35,931 bases of DNA, taken from positions 1 through 35,931 of the forward strand of contig JAGQVF010000155.1 in the NCBI GenBank assembly GCA_020438135.1, read 5' to 3'. The notes under the pieces are model-generated. The model was given only the letters and a program-made list of their open reading frames with translations, had not been told where the DNA came from and did no database searches. Origin of the DNA: Bacteroidales bacterium. GTDB lineage: Bacteria; Bacteroidota; Bacteroidia; Bacteroidales; JAADJA01. Of the stretch, positions 8,343-17,466 are shown piece after piece (the stretch's first letter is position 1; each line of letters opens with the position of its first letter). The translations under genes were made by a program, and so were the position numbers.

Positions 8343-11300
8343 GTGGAAGTTAAGGAGCTGACAGAAATTTATAAGGCTGATCCGGAGATCGCCCGCCTGG
8401 TGAATCACCTCGAAACTTTGTCGGCACCCAAATTCAGGTTGCAGGGGATGATCGGTTCGATGACCTCACTTGTGACATCTTCGCTGTACGACCTGCTTCC
8501 GAATAATCACATCATTGTTTTGCCTGACAAGGAATCGGCAGCCTATTTTCTGAATGACCTCGAAAGCATATTCGGTGAAAAGGATATGAACTTTCACAAG
8601 AAAAAAGTGCTCTTTTTCCCGGCATCATATAAACGGACCTATGATGTTAAAAACCAGGATAATACCAATATCCTGCTCCGCACGGAGGTGATGAAAAGGC
8701 TGAGTTCAGCCGGACGAAAAAGCATCATCGTTACCTATCCTGAAGCCCTGGCGGAGAAGGTGGTTCGCAAAGCATATCTGAGCCGGAACACGATCCGGTT
8801 AAAAAGGGGCGAACCTTCTTCGATCGATACCATTGCCGACCTGTTGATCGAAAACGACTTCGACCGTGTAGATTTTGTGTATGAACCCGGACAATTCAGC
8901 ATCCGCGGAGGGATCATCGATGTGTTTTCATATACGAATGATTATCCCTACCGCATCGAGTTTTTTGGAGACGAGGTGGAATCGCTCCGTTCATTCAATC
9001 CGAACGACCAGCTTTCGATCGATAAGCTCGATCACATCACCATCGTGCCAAACCTGCAGGACCGGCAAATCATCGAAAAGAGGGTTTCCTTCCTTACCTA
9101 TATTCCCGATTCATCGGTGGTGTGGTTCGAAGACCTTTCCTTTACAGTTGATCGCATTCGCTTTGAATACGAAAAAATCGGGGAATTGCCTCCTGAAGAG
9201 CCACAAAACGGTGAAGAAATTATTCCCTTCCAACCCGAAGAATTGTTTGTTGACGGAAGTGGTTTTGCCGATGAGATTGCTCAGTTTTCGGTGATTGAGT
9301 ACGGGTCGCTCACCTATTTTAATTCGGATGAATCGATTCGTTTTAATGCCTTTCCTCAACCCTCCTTTAATAAAAATTTTGATATCCTGATCTCAAACCT
9401 GAACGACAATACCCGCGACGGTATTAAAAACCTGATCATTTCCGAAAATCCGAACCAGATCAAAAGGTTGTATGCCATTTTTGATGATGTGCTGGCCAAC
9501 AAAGGAGAGGAGCGGCAATTTGATTTTGATACGGTGAAGATTTCTTTACACAACGGTTTTATTGATCATCAGCATAAAATCGCCTGCTACACCGATCACC
9601 AGATCTTCGAACGGTATCACAAATATCACCTGAAAGATAAGTTCAGCAGTAAGGAATCGCTCACGCTTAAAGAACTATACAACCTGCAACCCGGCGATTT
9701 TGTTACGCACATTGATCATGGCATCGGCGTTTTCGACGGGCTCGAAAAGATCAACAACGATGGCAAGATGCAGGAGGCTATCCGCCTGATCTATAAAGAT
9801 GGCGACCTGCTTTATATCAGCATCCATTCGTTGCACCGCATTTCGAAATATGTAGGTAAGGAAGGAACTCAACCTTCGCTGAACCGCCTCGGATCGAATG
9901 CCTGGAGCAAACTGAAGGCAAAAACCAAAAAGCGGGTTAAAGACATTGCCAAGGAGTTGATAAAACTCTACGCCGAAAGAAAGTCTTCCGAAGGATTTGC
10001 CTTTGCACCCGACACCTACCTGCAGCACGAACTGGAAGCGTCTTTTATTTATGAAGATACGCCCGATCAGTTGAAATCGACGGTGGCAGTAAAAGAGGAT
10101 ATGGAGGCAGGATTCCCGATGGACCGTTTGATCTGCGGTGATGTCGGTTTCGGTAAAACAGAAGTGGCCATCAGGGCTGCTTTCAAAGCGGTAAACGACA
10201 GCAAACAGGTGGCTGTGCTTGTCCCTACAACCATTCTCGCGTTGCAGCATTATAAAACCTTCAGCGACCGGTTGGCTGAATTTCCTTGCAAGGTGGAGTA
10301 TATCAACCGTTTTAAAACCGCCAAAGAACAAACCCAAACCAAACAGGAACTGAAAGAAGGAAAAATCGATATTTTGATCGGCACCCATCGCCTGATCGGG
10401 AAAGATATCGAATTTAAAGACCTCGGTTTACTGATCATCGATGAGGAACAGAAGTTCGGTGTTTCAGCCAAGGAAAAACTCAAACAGTTGCGGGTCAATG
10501 TCGATACGCTAACACTAACGGCAACGCCCATTCCACGAACCTTGCAGTTCAGTTTGATGGGTGCCCGCGACCTGTCGGTGATCAATACCCCACCGCCCAA
10601 CCGGTATCCCATCCTTACAGAGATCAGACCCTTTGGCGAGGAGGTGATACGTGATGCGATCAATTATGAGATCGATCGTGGCGGACAGGTTTATTTTGTG
10701 CATAACCGGGTGCAGAACATTGGTGAGGTGGCTGATATGATCAAACGGTTTTGCCCCGATGTGAGCATTGCCATCGGTCACGGACAAATGGACGGCAAGG
10801 CGCTCGAAAAGATCATGCTCGAATTTATCGATGGGCGCTATGATGTACTGCTTGCCACCACCATCATCGAGTCGGGCCTCGACATTCCCAACGTCAATAC
10901 GATCATCATCAACAATGCCCAAAACTTCGGGTTGAGCGACCTGCACCAGTTGCGCGGCAGGGTAGGGCGTTCGAACAAAAAAGCGTTTTGCTATTTGTTA
11001 TCACCGCCTTTGTCGGTGCTCACGGACGAAGCCCGCAAAAGACTAAAAGCGATCGAGGAATTTTCGGAACTGGGAAGCGGGTTCAACATCGCCATGCGCG
11101 ATCTTGATATTCGTGGAGCCGGAAACATCCTCGGTGCCGAACAAAGCGGATTTATTTCCGATATCGGTTTTGAGATGTACCAGAAAATCCTTGATGAGGC
11201 GCTGTTCGAATTGAAAGAGACCGAGTTTAAAGGGCTTTACAAAGAAAAACCTGAAAAAGACTTTGTCAGGGATTGCCAGATCGAAACCGACATGGCGCTG

Positions 11301-11720
11301 TTGATCACCGATGATTATATCACCAGCATTACCGAACGATTAAGCCTGTATAAAGAACTCGACAACATCGAGGAAGAAGAAGAACTGCAACGATTCCGGT
11401 TGAGATTGATCGACCGTTTCGGCCCGGTGCCTCCCCAAACCGAAGAACTGATCGAAACCATCAGGCTTCGCTGGCTGGCGCGCCGTTCGGGAATCGAAAA
11501 GATCTTCCTCAAAAATGAAAGAATGACCTGCTATTTTATCTCCAACCAGGAATCACTGTTTTATCAGTCGGAACTGTTTACAAAGATCCTTCGTTTTGTT
11601 CAGCAAAATCCAATGCTGTGCAGAATGAAAGAGTCGAAAGATAAATTGTCTTTAACATTTTTGAAGATCGATTCGGTGAAAAAGGCAATTGATGTCTTTA
11701 GAAAAATGATGGAGGATTAG
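8343..11720 (+). CDS. mfd: Transcription-repair coupling factor
   Basis: A 1125-residue DNA translocase that removes stalled RNA polymerase at lesions and recruits the UvrA(BC) machinery. The order is canonical: a UvrB-like N-terminal region (about 1-330), a CarD-like RNA polymerase-interaction domain starting near residue 449 (GDFVTHIDHGIGVFDGLEKI), Walker A GDVGFGKTE near 598, the DEEQ motif in LLIIDEEQKFGV near 699, helicase C motifs (ATTIIESGLDIPNVNT, QLRGRVGRS), and a C-terminal TRCF domain. It starts with GTG, in the right place for the family N terminus; no better ATG is nearby. Full length, no disruption. Confidence 0.97.
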   Translation: MEVKELTEIYKADPEIARLVNHLETLSAPKFRLQGMIGSMTSLVTSSLYDLLPNNHIIVLPDKESAAYFLNDLESIFGEKDMNFHKKKVLFFPASYKRTYDVKNQDNTNILLRTEVMKRLSSAGRKSIIVTYPEALAEKVVRKAYLSRNTIRLKRGEPSSIDTIADLLIENDFDRVDFVYEPGQFSIRGGIIDVFSYTNDYPYRIEFFGDEVESLRSFNPNDQLSIDKLDHITIVPNLQDRQIIEKRVSFLTYIPDSSVVWFEDLSFTVDRIRFEYEKIGELPPEEPQNGEEIIPFQPEELFVDGSGFADEIAQFSVIEYGSLTYFNSDESIRFNAFPQPSFNKNFDILISNLNDNTRDGIKNLIISENPNQIKRLYAIFDDVLANKGEERQFDFDTVKISLHNGFIDHQHKIACYTDHQIFERYHKYHLKDKFSSKESLTLKELYNLQPGDFVTHIDHGIGVFDGLEKINNDGKMQEAIRLIYKDGDLLYISIHSLHRISKYVGKEGTQPSLNRLGSNAWSKLKAKTKKRVKDIAKELIKLYAERKSSEGFAFAPDTYLQHELEASFIYEDTPDQLKSTVAVKEDMEAGFPMDRLICGDVGFGKTEVAIRAAFKAVNDSKQVAVLVPTTILALQHYKTFSDRLAEFPCKVEYINRFKTAKEQTQTKQELKEGKIDILIGTHRLIGKDIEFKDLGLLIIDEEQKFGVSAKEKLKQLRVNVDTLTLTATPIPRTLQFSLMGARDLSVINTPPPNRYPILTEIRPFGEEVIRDAINYEIDRGGQVYFVHNRVQNIGEVADMIKRFCPDVSIAIGHGQMDGKALEKIMLEFIDGRYDVLLATTIIESGLDIPNVNTIIINNAQNFGLSDLHQLRGRVGRSNKKAFCYLLSPPLSVLTDEARKRLKAIEEFSELGSGFNIAMRDLDIRGAGNILGAEQSGFISDIGFEMYQKILDEALFELKETEFKGLYKEKPEKDFVRDCQIETDMALLITDDYITSITERLSLYKELDNIEEEEELQRFRLRLIDRFGPVPPQTEELIETIRLRWLARRSGIEKIFLKNERMTCYFISNQESLFYQSELFTKILRFVQQNPMLCRMKESKDKLSLTFLKIDSVKKAIDVFRKMMED

Positions 11721-11815
11721 CGGAAAATTCTGGAATTTCGAATTGCCGGCAGATTTGCTGGAACCTTTGCATTGGCAATATGTAGTATGAGCAGTTCGCC
11801 ATACGGAGTTGGAGA

Positions 11816-12046
11816 TCATTTTTTGATGATCCGTTCGTAAAGTATCCTTGCCGAATAGATGAAGATGGCAGTTATCAGAATTGCAATTAATATTTGAAGA
11901 ATGCGATTGTTCCCATCGATTAAATCTACACCTTCGCTGATCAGCAATAAAATCTTCTCCTGGGGATGTATGTTTAAAAGTTCATCGCGGAGAGAAACCG
12001 CTCCAATGGAAAAAATGAAAAGTTGTATGAAATAATTTATCAGCAT
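11816..12046 (-). CDS. Small membrane protein, unknown
   Basis: A 76-residue ORF with two hydrophobic stretches (about 3-19 and 49-68, the latter ILQILIAILITAIFIYSARIL) and a short basic end (ERIIKK), suggesting a small inner-membrane protein. I do not recognise a family. It lies 49 bp downstream of the O-methyltransferase on the same strand and could be its cotranscript. The 95 bp between it and mfd contain only a weak 6-bp hairpin (CCGGCA/TGCTGG at 11746-11761). Confidence 0.6.
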   Translation of the reverse strand: MLINYFIQLFIFSIGAVSLRDELLNIHPQEKILLLISEGVDLIDGNNRILQILIAILITAIFIYSARILYERIIKK

Positions 12047-12095
12047 CTTTATTAAAACTTCGGGATATGCTGATATATTGCCTGTTGTGCGTATT

Positions 12096-12755
12096 TCAGG
12101 TGTTCAGGTTTTCACGATTGTTCCGTTTGCGGATTAGCAAAACACCGTCACGGACCGACAAAAGCACATTTTCGACCTGGGGATCGTTCTGAACAAAATC
12201 GTTAAACTCAACAATGCCGCGGGTCTCCTTGTCGCTTAGTTCTGCGGGATCGGTCACTTTGCCATCCCAAAGGGTATTGTCGGCAAGAATAAAACCACCC
12301 GGTTTCACTATCGGTAAAACCTGCTTATAATAATTGAGGTAATTCTCTTTGTCGGCATCGATAAATACCAGGTCGAATTCATCCGTCAACTGCGGTATAA
12401 CCTGCAGGGCTTCGCCACTATGCTGGATTACCTTTTCCTGTAAACCGGCTTTTTCGATCCATGCGGCTGCAAATTCAGCAATCTCGGGGTCGGCTTCGAT
12501 GGTATGCAGTTTACCGTTTGGTGTTAATCCGTCGGCCAGACAAATGGCTGAATAACCCGTAAACGTTCCGATTTCGAGTATCCGCTCAGGCCTGATCATC
12601 AAACTGATCATCTTCAAAAACTTGCCCTGAACTTTCCCGGAAAGCATCCGCGGATACATTTGTTCAAGATGTGTTTTACGGTTCAGCAGGTGCATCAGCT
12701 CTGTTTCATCGCTTGTATGCCTGTCGATGTAATCAAGAATATTTTTATCAAACAT
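12096..12755 (-). CDS. O-methyltransferase, SAM-dependent (family 3, COMT-like)
   Basis: A 219-residue soluble class I methyltransferase. The SAM-binding motif ILEIGTFTGYSA is near residues 59-70, an acidic ribose-binding residue lies in TIEADPE, and FDLVFIDADKENYLNYY followed by VKPGGFILADNTLW matches the cation-dependent catechol O-methyltransferase-like family, where the Asp and Asp-Asn residues bind metal. The acceptor is unknown. It starts 9 bp after the Lys/Arg-rich membrane protein gene and is likely in the same operon. Confidence 0.92.
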   Translation of the reverse strand: MFDKNILDYIDRHTSDETELMHLLNRKTHLEQMYPRMLSGKVQGKFLKMISLMIRPERILEIGTFTGYSAICLADGLTPNGKLHTIEADPEIAEFAAAWIEKAGLQEKVIQHSGEALQVIPQLTDEFDLVFIDADKENYLNYYKQVLPIVKPGGFILADNTLWDGKVTDPAELSDKETRGIVEFNDFVQNDPQVENVLLSVRDGVLLIRKRNNRENLNT

Positions 12756-12764
12756 GTTGGAATA

Positions 12765-14297
12765 TTAACTGAAGTTTAAACCATTGTAAAGGATGGCACG
12801 CATTACGTAAATGAGCCCGGCTGCAATCAGAAAATAGATCCAGCCCAACCGGACCTTCGATCTTGCTCCCGGGATTTTTACCATTTGATTTGAAGGAGTG
12901 TTGTATGAAGCCAGCATAGGTATTACCATCAGAATTGAAACACCATACAGCAGTAAAAGTTCAGGTGGGTTACGTGGATAATTGATTACAAAAAGTGCTG
13001 CATTTCCCAATATCCAGGGTATCATGATTTGGGCAAGCATAAAATAGATACGGTTTCCTTCCATGATCAGTCTGTTTGTGGTGGCCGCAAACAGGAATTG
13101 ACGAGTGAGATAAAATCCTGCGATTACCAGGACGATCACAGATACCACCAAAAAAATGATCTCTTCCACATCAAAAATGTTGCTGAAGAAAATCCATTCA
13201 GTTGTGTATACAAATCCGGTACGTGTGATCACACCGCTCACATAAGCTCCAAAAAACATGGTTATTCCGTGGAATATCGACCAAACGATGAAGGTCTTGA
13301 AATTCGCAGGGAATCGTCGTGCCCATAAATATACCTGATAAAATATAAGAGAGAGCGCAAGGCTGAAAATCGGACCTGTTGCAAATATTACGATCAGGGC
13401 AAGTCTTGTATATAAGGTCGAGTAGGTGTATAGCGGCCAGAATATTCGGTACGAATACAATACTGCCGGGATATCAAAAAATCCGGCTGTTAAAATACTG
13501 ATCATTTTATCAGCCAGGTTGATAAGGATAAACGAAACGAGGAACAAAACCGAAGAGTTGATGGCTGTTTTCAGTACATCATTGCGAACCTGCGTATTCC
13601 TGAGGAAAACGCCGAATCGGCCCAGTGAGTTCTGCATTCGCCTGATACGAAACCGGTATCTTTCACGGCGCAATCGCATACTTCTGTTAAAACTTTTCGA
13701 AATATTTCCTGGCAATCGGGTGATCCGTTCCTTTCGTTCGCGCCGGATATCTTCCTTGATATGTTGCCGCAAAAGTTGCTGTTGTTTGTTGAGTTGTTTC
13801 CGGGCAAAGGGATTTCTGATAAATTCAGTAAACCCTTGTTGGAATTTACGGTTTTGTTCTTTCCGCAAACGCTTGTTCATCAGTTGCTGATGTCGTTTCA
13901 GATGGGTCTTCTCTCTTTTGATGGTTTGTTTTTCACGTCGGGCAAATGCGCTTCTTCTTCTTTCATCCTGAATTTGCATCTTTTTTCTTTCCCGTTTCTG
14001 TTTTCTGCTGTATTGCCAATCTTCTTTCAGTTGTTTAAAAAAACTTTTTTTAGCTCGTGTATGAGCTGGTTCTGCACGGGAAGTTTTCTTTTCTTGCTTA
14101 CCAAATATGAAATATAGCAGATAATTCAACCATCCTCCATGTTCGATGATGCGTCGTTGGCGCCATTCTTTTTTCTTTTGCCTGGCCAGTTTTTTCTGAC
14201 GCCTGATCGAATTTTTCTCCCTGCGGATATAATCCTTTCGCTGTCGTTTGAGCTTTCGCTGCATCGCACGGCTTATTTTTCGCTGAGAATTGCCCAT
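12765..14297 (-). CDS. Lys/Arg-rich N-terminal domain fused to polytopic membrane domain, unknown
   Basis: A protein of about 510 residues from the ATG at 14297; a TTG at 14312 would add five residues. The first ~240 residues are extremely basic and low in complexity, with runs such as RKLKRQRKDYIRREKNSIRRQKK, predicted helical or coiled coil. The only break is one short hydrophobic patch (GGWLNYLLYFIFG, about 54-66). From about residue 245 to the end there are six or seven hydrophobic segments typical of an inner-membrane domain. I do not recognise the family. The basic half may bind nucleic acid, ribosomes or anionic lipids, but that is inference from composition only. It lies 9 bp upstream of the O-methyltransferase. 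The reading frame is intact. Confidence 0.8.
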   Translation of the reverse strand: MGNSQRKISRAMQRKLKRQRKDYIRREKNSIRRQKKLARQKKKEWRQRRIIEHGGWLNYLLYFIFGKQEKKTSRAEPAHTRAKKSFFKQLKEDWQYSRKQKRERKKMQIQDERRRSAFARREKQTIKREKTHLKRHQQLMNKRLRKEQNRKFQQGFTEFIRNPFARKQLNKQQQLLRQHIKEDIRRERKERITRLPGNISKSFNRSMRLRRERYRFRIRRMQNSLGRFGVFLRNTQVRNDVLKTAINSSVLFLVSFILINLADKMISILTAGFFDIPAVLYSYRIFWPLYTYSTLYTRLALIVIFATGPIFSLALSLIFYQVYLWARRFPANFKTFIVWSIFHGITMFFGAYVSGVITRTGFVYTTEWIFFSNIFDVEEIIFLVVSVIVLVIAGFYLTRQFLFAATTNRLIMEGNRIYFMLAQIMIPWILGNAALFVINYPRNPPELLLLYGVSILMVIPMLASYNTPSNQMVKIPGARSKVRLGWIYFLIAAGLIYVMRAILYNGLNFS

Positions 14298-14505
14298 AGG
14301 GAAGAGGTTCAATTTTTTTCAAACGCAAAAATAACAGAGTTCCGTGAAATATAAAAATGGTAAGGGATTGATAGGAAATAAAGTAAATCCATACTTGGTA
14401 CGAACACCTTGAAAAGCGCCGGCTTCATTCAACTTCATGCGTTTATTGAATTTGCCCATCTGCTCGTTACCAATTGCATGATCACGCTCATAACACAGAT
14501 AGCTT

Positions 14506-14513
14506 TACATTTG
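14506..14513 (+). promoter_or_regulatory. Promoter -7 box for the apbE cassette
   Basis: TACATTTG matches the Bacteroidota -7 consensus TAnnTTTG and ends 22 bp before the apbE ATG. No convincing -33 TTTG lies at the expected distance. The remaining gap (14298-14535) shows nothing else. Confidence 0.5.
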
Positions 14514-14535
14514 CACTTCACACATTGAGGCTAAC

Positions 14536-15459
14536 ATGACTGAATTCAGAAGACAGGAAAAGCTGATGGGATGCAAATTTGAATTTATCGTTTGCAGCGA
14601 CGATCAAAAATTTGCTGAGGAACAATTGCAAATTGCAATCGGGGAGATGGTCATGATCGAACGCAACCTGTCTGAATACATCGAATCGTCTTATACTTCT
14701 GCTATCAACCGCTCAGCCGGAAAAGGTAGTGTTGCCGTTCCGGAAGAGCTGTATTCCCTGGTTACCCGGTGCATCAAAATTTCGGAGCTCACTCAGGGTG
14801 CATTTGATATCACCACCGGAAAGCTAAAAAAACTCTATAATTTTAGCAGGGAAAGTATAAACCTGCCTTCTCCTGACCTGATTCAGCAGGCGCTTGAGGT
14901 TACCGGTTACCGGTATATTCATACTGCGAAAAATAATTCGCTTTATCTTACAAAACAGGATGTCGGGATCAGTTTTGCTTCTATTGGTAAAGGATATGCT
15001 GCCGACAGGGTAAAAAAGCGATGGGAAGAAAACGGAGTAAAGAGCGGTGTTATCAATGCAAGCGGTGATCTTTGCGTGATAGGGGTCCATCCTGATGGCT
15101 CGCCCTGGAAGGCAGGTATTCCTGATCCTGAAAAATCGGGTGAAATGCTTTTGTTTATACCGGTTACACATGCGATAGCCACTTCGGGAGATTATGAGCA
15201 ATATTTTGAAATTGAAGGGAGACGTTATTCCCACACAATTAATCCGGTTACAGGTGTTCCGGTGTCGGGAATTAAAAGTGTGAGCGTAACCGGTCGGCAG
15301 GCTGAACTTTGCGATGCCCTTGCAACTGCTATCACGGTGATGGGTGTGGAGGTGGGGCTTCATTTTGTTTCACAATTGCCGGGTATACATTGTTTAATAA
15401 TCGATGAAGATAACAGGCTTCATTTTACAGAAAACATTACTTTTGAAAAAAACAATTAA
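14536..15459 (+). CDS. apbE: FAD:protein FMN transferase, ApbE family
   Basis: A 307-residue ApbE-fold protein. ApbE enzymes split FAD and attach FMN to a Thr or Ser of target proteins, or hydrolyse FAD. Visible are the GAFDITTGKL segment, SFASIGKGYAADRV, INASGDLCVIG, the ATSGDYEQYFEIEGRRYSHTINPVTGVPV block with its conserved His, and the C-terminal DALATAITVMG metal/FAD region. There is no signal peptide or lipobox, although many ApbE proteins are exported. The reading frame upstream of this ATG reaches a stop at 14500-14502 without another start codon, so the missing signal is real as sequenced. It abuts the next gene with no gap, implying tight coupling with DUF4266 and DUF3570. Confidence 0.93.
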   Translation: MTEFRRQEKLMGCKFEFIVCSDDQKFAEEQLQIAIGEMVMIERNLSEYIESSYTSAINRSAGKGSVAVPEELYSLVTRCIKISELTQGAFDITTGKLKKLYNFSRESINLPSPDLIQQALEVTGYRYIHTAKNNSLYLTKQDVGISFASIGKGYAADRVKKRWEENGVKSGVINASGDLCVIGVHPDGSPWKAGIPDPEKSGEMLLFIPVTHAIATSGDYEQYFEIEGRRYSHTINPVTGVPVSGIKSVSVTGRQAELCDALATAITVMGVEVGLHFVSQLPGIHCLIIDEDNRLHFTENITFEKNN

Positions 15460-15681
15460 ATGAAATTTCGCCGTATTCTCCTTCCTTTGATTTTCCTTTG
15501 TGTTTTGGTGCTGCCAGGTTGTTCAGCGGTTAAACCCTGGCAGCGGGTTTATCTAAACGACCCGGAAATGCAAATGAGCAGTTGGTCGGGGATCACGTTC
15601 GAAGATTATGTCCACTCCATCCGCACCGGCTCAGTGGTGTCGGGAAGCAAAAAATCAAGCGGAGGATGCGGCTGTAATTAG
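15460..15681 (+). CDS. DUF4266-type small lipoprotein
   Basis: 73 residues. A signal peptide and lipobox (LVLPGC, Cys21) predict a mature lipoprotein of about 53 residues. The mature part has the DUF4266 pattern: KPWQRVYLNDPEMQM, then SGITFEDYVHSIRTGS, then a Gly/Ser/Lys linker ending GGCGCN. The two C-terminal Cys in a CGC arrangement could ligate a metal or be redox active. The protein lacks a clear ApbE flavinylation motif (DxxSGAT-like), so it is not an obvious FMN carrier. It starts on the base after the apbE stop and is followed after 6 bp by DUF3570. Function unknown; the trio ApbE-DUF4266-DUF3570 recurs as a unit in diverse bacteria, to my knowledge. Confidence 0.88.
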   Translation: MKFRRILLPLIFLCVLVLPGCSAVKPWQRVYLNDPEMQMSSWSGITFEDYVHSIRTGSVVSGSKKSSGGCGCN

Positions 15682-15687
15682 CGGGGT

Positions 15688-16914
15688 ATGAAAAGGAGGT
15701 ATCTTGTTATAGGTATGCTTGCAATGGCGCTGAAGGGAAAGCCACAGGCATCAGATCAGCCCTTTCAGAAACGGGAAATTCCCAAAACAGATATCGAGGT
15801 ACTCTTTTCATTTTATAACCAGGACGGCGATCATTCTGCTGTTACCGGCGGAACCGGAACCGAAAAACTAAATGTATATGCTCCCGGCTTCAATCTCGAC
15901 TTTCAAAAAATTAAAAGTAAAATAGGTTTCTCAGGTGGGGTTGATATCATCAGCTCTGCAAGTACCGATAAAATCGACTTTGTAGAATCGTCGGCCTCTC
16001 TTGTTGATCATCGGGTGCATGCCGATTTCGATTATGCACATCAAATAGGCAATAAAGATATGGTAGCCGGGGTTGGAACCGGAATGTCATTTGAATCGGA
16101 TTATTTTTCGATACCGGTCAGAGCATCGTTCAATTACACAACGCCCTCTAAAATGCAGCAGGTTTCGGCTGCGGCTTCGGTTTATTTTGATGATCTGCGT
16201 TGGGGACGCCGGGTCGGACCGGGCATCACACCTCCCGAAACACTGATCTATCCTTCCGAATTGCGATATAAAGAGTGGTACAACACCCACAACCGTTATA
16301 CCTATAATTTGAAAACCGGATTTGAGCAGGTGATCAATAAACGTTTGGTTGCTGCCATTTATCCGGAATTGATAATTCAACGCGGATTGCTGGCTACACC
16401 CTTCCACAGGGTTTATTTTACAAACGATTCGGTACGTGTTGAAAATTTTCCTGATAAAAAAACAAGATTCCCGATTGGGGCCAAAGCACGGTATTTTGCA
16501 GGTAACAAAATGGTGATAAAAGGAGGATACAATTTTTATAGCGATGATTTCGGCATCACGGCGCATGGTATTGATTTGGAAATTGCCGTTAAGGTAAGTC
16601 CTTTGGTTACTTTGTCGCCTTTTGTCAGGGGCTATTCTCAAACCGCCTCCCGTTTTTTTAAACCCTATGGTCAACATGATCCGTCATCGCGATATTATAC
16701 TTCCGATTACGATAACAGTGCTTTCCGGTCAGTAAAAGCCGGACTGGGATTCAGGTGGGCTCCTTTCGGCTATTTTTCAAAAAACGGGATTTTCAACGAG
16801 GTCAACATCAGGTATGCAGCTTTTTTTCGTTCCGACGGACTCTCAGCTCATATGGTTTCGGCGGCCTTTAGTCTGAGCCGGTTGAAGAAAACCGATACTA
16901 CTCCCGGGCAATAA
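15688..16914 (+). CDS. DUF3570-type outer-membrane beta-barrel protein
   Basis: 408 residues. The N terminus (KRRYLVIGMLAMALKGKPQA) looks like a signal peptide. The rest is rich in alternating aromatic/polar beta-strand patterns (for example RYTYNLKTGFEQVINKRLVAAIYPELIIQRGLL and IDLEIAVKVSPLVTLSPFVRGYSQ) with Asp/Gly turns, and ends in strand-like MVSAAFSLSRL. This fits the DUF3570 family, predicted to be an outer-membrane barrel. It closes the ApbE cassette. It may carry or house the product handled by ApbE/DUF4266, but substrate and direction are unknown. Strand count was not computed. Confidence 0.87.
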   Translation: MKRRYLVIGMLAMALKGKPQASDQPFQKREIPKTDIEVLFSFYNQDGDHSAVTGGTGTEKLNVYAPGFNLDFQKIKSKIGFSGGVDIISSASTDKIDFVESSASLVDHRVHADFDYAHQIGNKDMVAGVGTGMSFESDYFSIPVRASFNYTTPSKMQQVSAAASVYFDDLRWGRRVGPGITPPETLIYPSELRYKEWYNTHNRYTYNLKTGFEQVINKRLVAAIYPELIIQRGLLATPFHRVYFTNDSVRVENFPDKKTRFPIGAKARYFAGNKMVIKGGYNFYSDDFGITAHGIDLEIAVKVSPLVTLSPFVRGYSQTASRFFKPYGQHDPSSRYYTSDYDNSAFRSVKAGLGFRWAPFGYFSKNGIFNEVNIRYAAFFRSDGLSAHMVSAAFSLSRLKKTDTTPGQ

Positions 16915-17042
16915 AGCTAATCCTTCTTCAAAATTTCACTTGTCTTCAATCCTGTATAACTGAACCATATCCTGCATAAGGTTGTTATAAAATTTTTATC
17001 AAATAAAACAGTCAACAGTTTATAATGTAAAATCAACTTAGT

Positions 17043-17453
17043 ATGGAAACCATGTATATCAATCATTGGGCTGTGATAGTTTGTGCAGCTTTAAACCTTG
17101 TGGTCGGGGCGATATGGTACTCACCTGCCCTGTTTTACAAAGCCTGGAAAAATGAAAACAATCTTAGTGATGAGGAAATCAAACGAAAAGCAAAACCGGC
17201 GTTAACCTATACGCTCGCCTTTATTTTTGCACTTATCATTTCGTATAACCTGGCCTTTTTTCTGGGTGACGATAAAACAGATTGGGTTTGGGGAATGTCT
17301 GCAGGATTTTTGGCTGGTTTTGGCTGGTCAACACTTATATTTGCCATTGTTGCCCTGTTTGAATTTCGTTCGTGGCGCTACATTTTAATCAATGGCGGAT
17401 ACATCACTGTTTATTTTACACTCATTGGTCTCATCCTCGGAGCATGGAGATAA
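17043..17453 (+). CDS. DUF1761-type small membrane protein
   Basis: 136 residues with four predicted membrane helices (about 7-29, 55-78, 84-108, 113-135). It has the family's N-terminal signature NHWAVIVCAALNLVVGAIWYSPALF and KAWK shortly after. Members are small inner-membrane proteins of unknown function. The 128 bp between the DUF3570 gene and this start show no hairpin terminator that I can recognise. It is followed 13 bp later by the DUF4287/DUF5655 gene, probably in one transcript. Confidence 0.85.
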   Translation: METMYINHWAVIVCAALNLVVGAIWYSPALFYKAWKNENNLSDEEIKRKAKPALTYTLAFIFALIISYNLAFFLGDDKTDWVWGMSAGFLAGFGWSTLIFAIVALFEFRSWRYILINGGYITVYFTLIGLILGAWR

Positions 17454-17466
17454 TTTAAAATCGCCA

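Noticed and set aside
17392-17466. N-terminal extension of the DUF4287/DUF5655 protein
   Set aside because: It lies within the DUF1761 gene and precedes the start of the recognisable domain.
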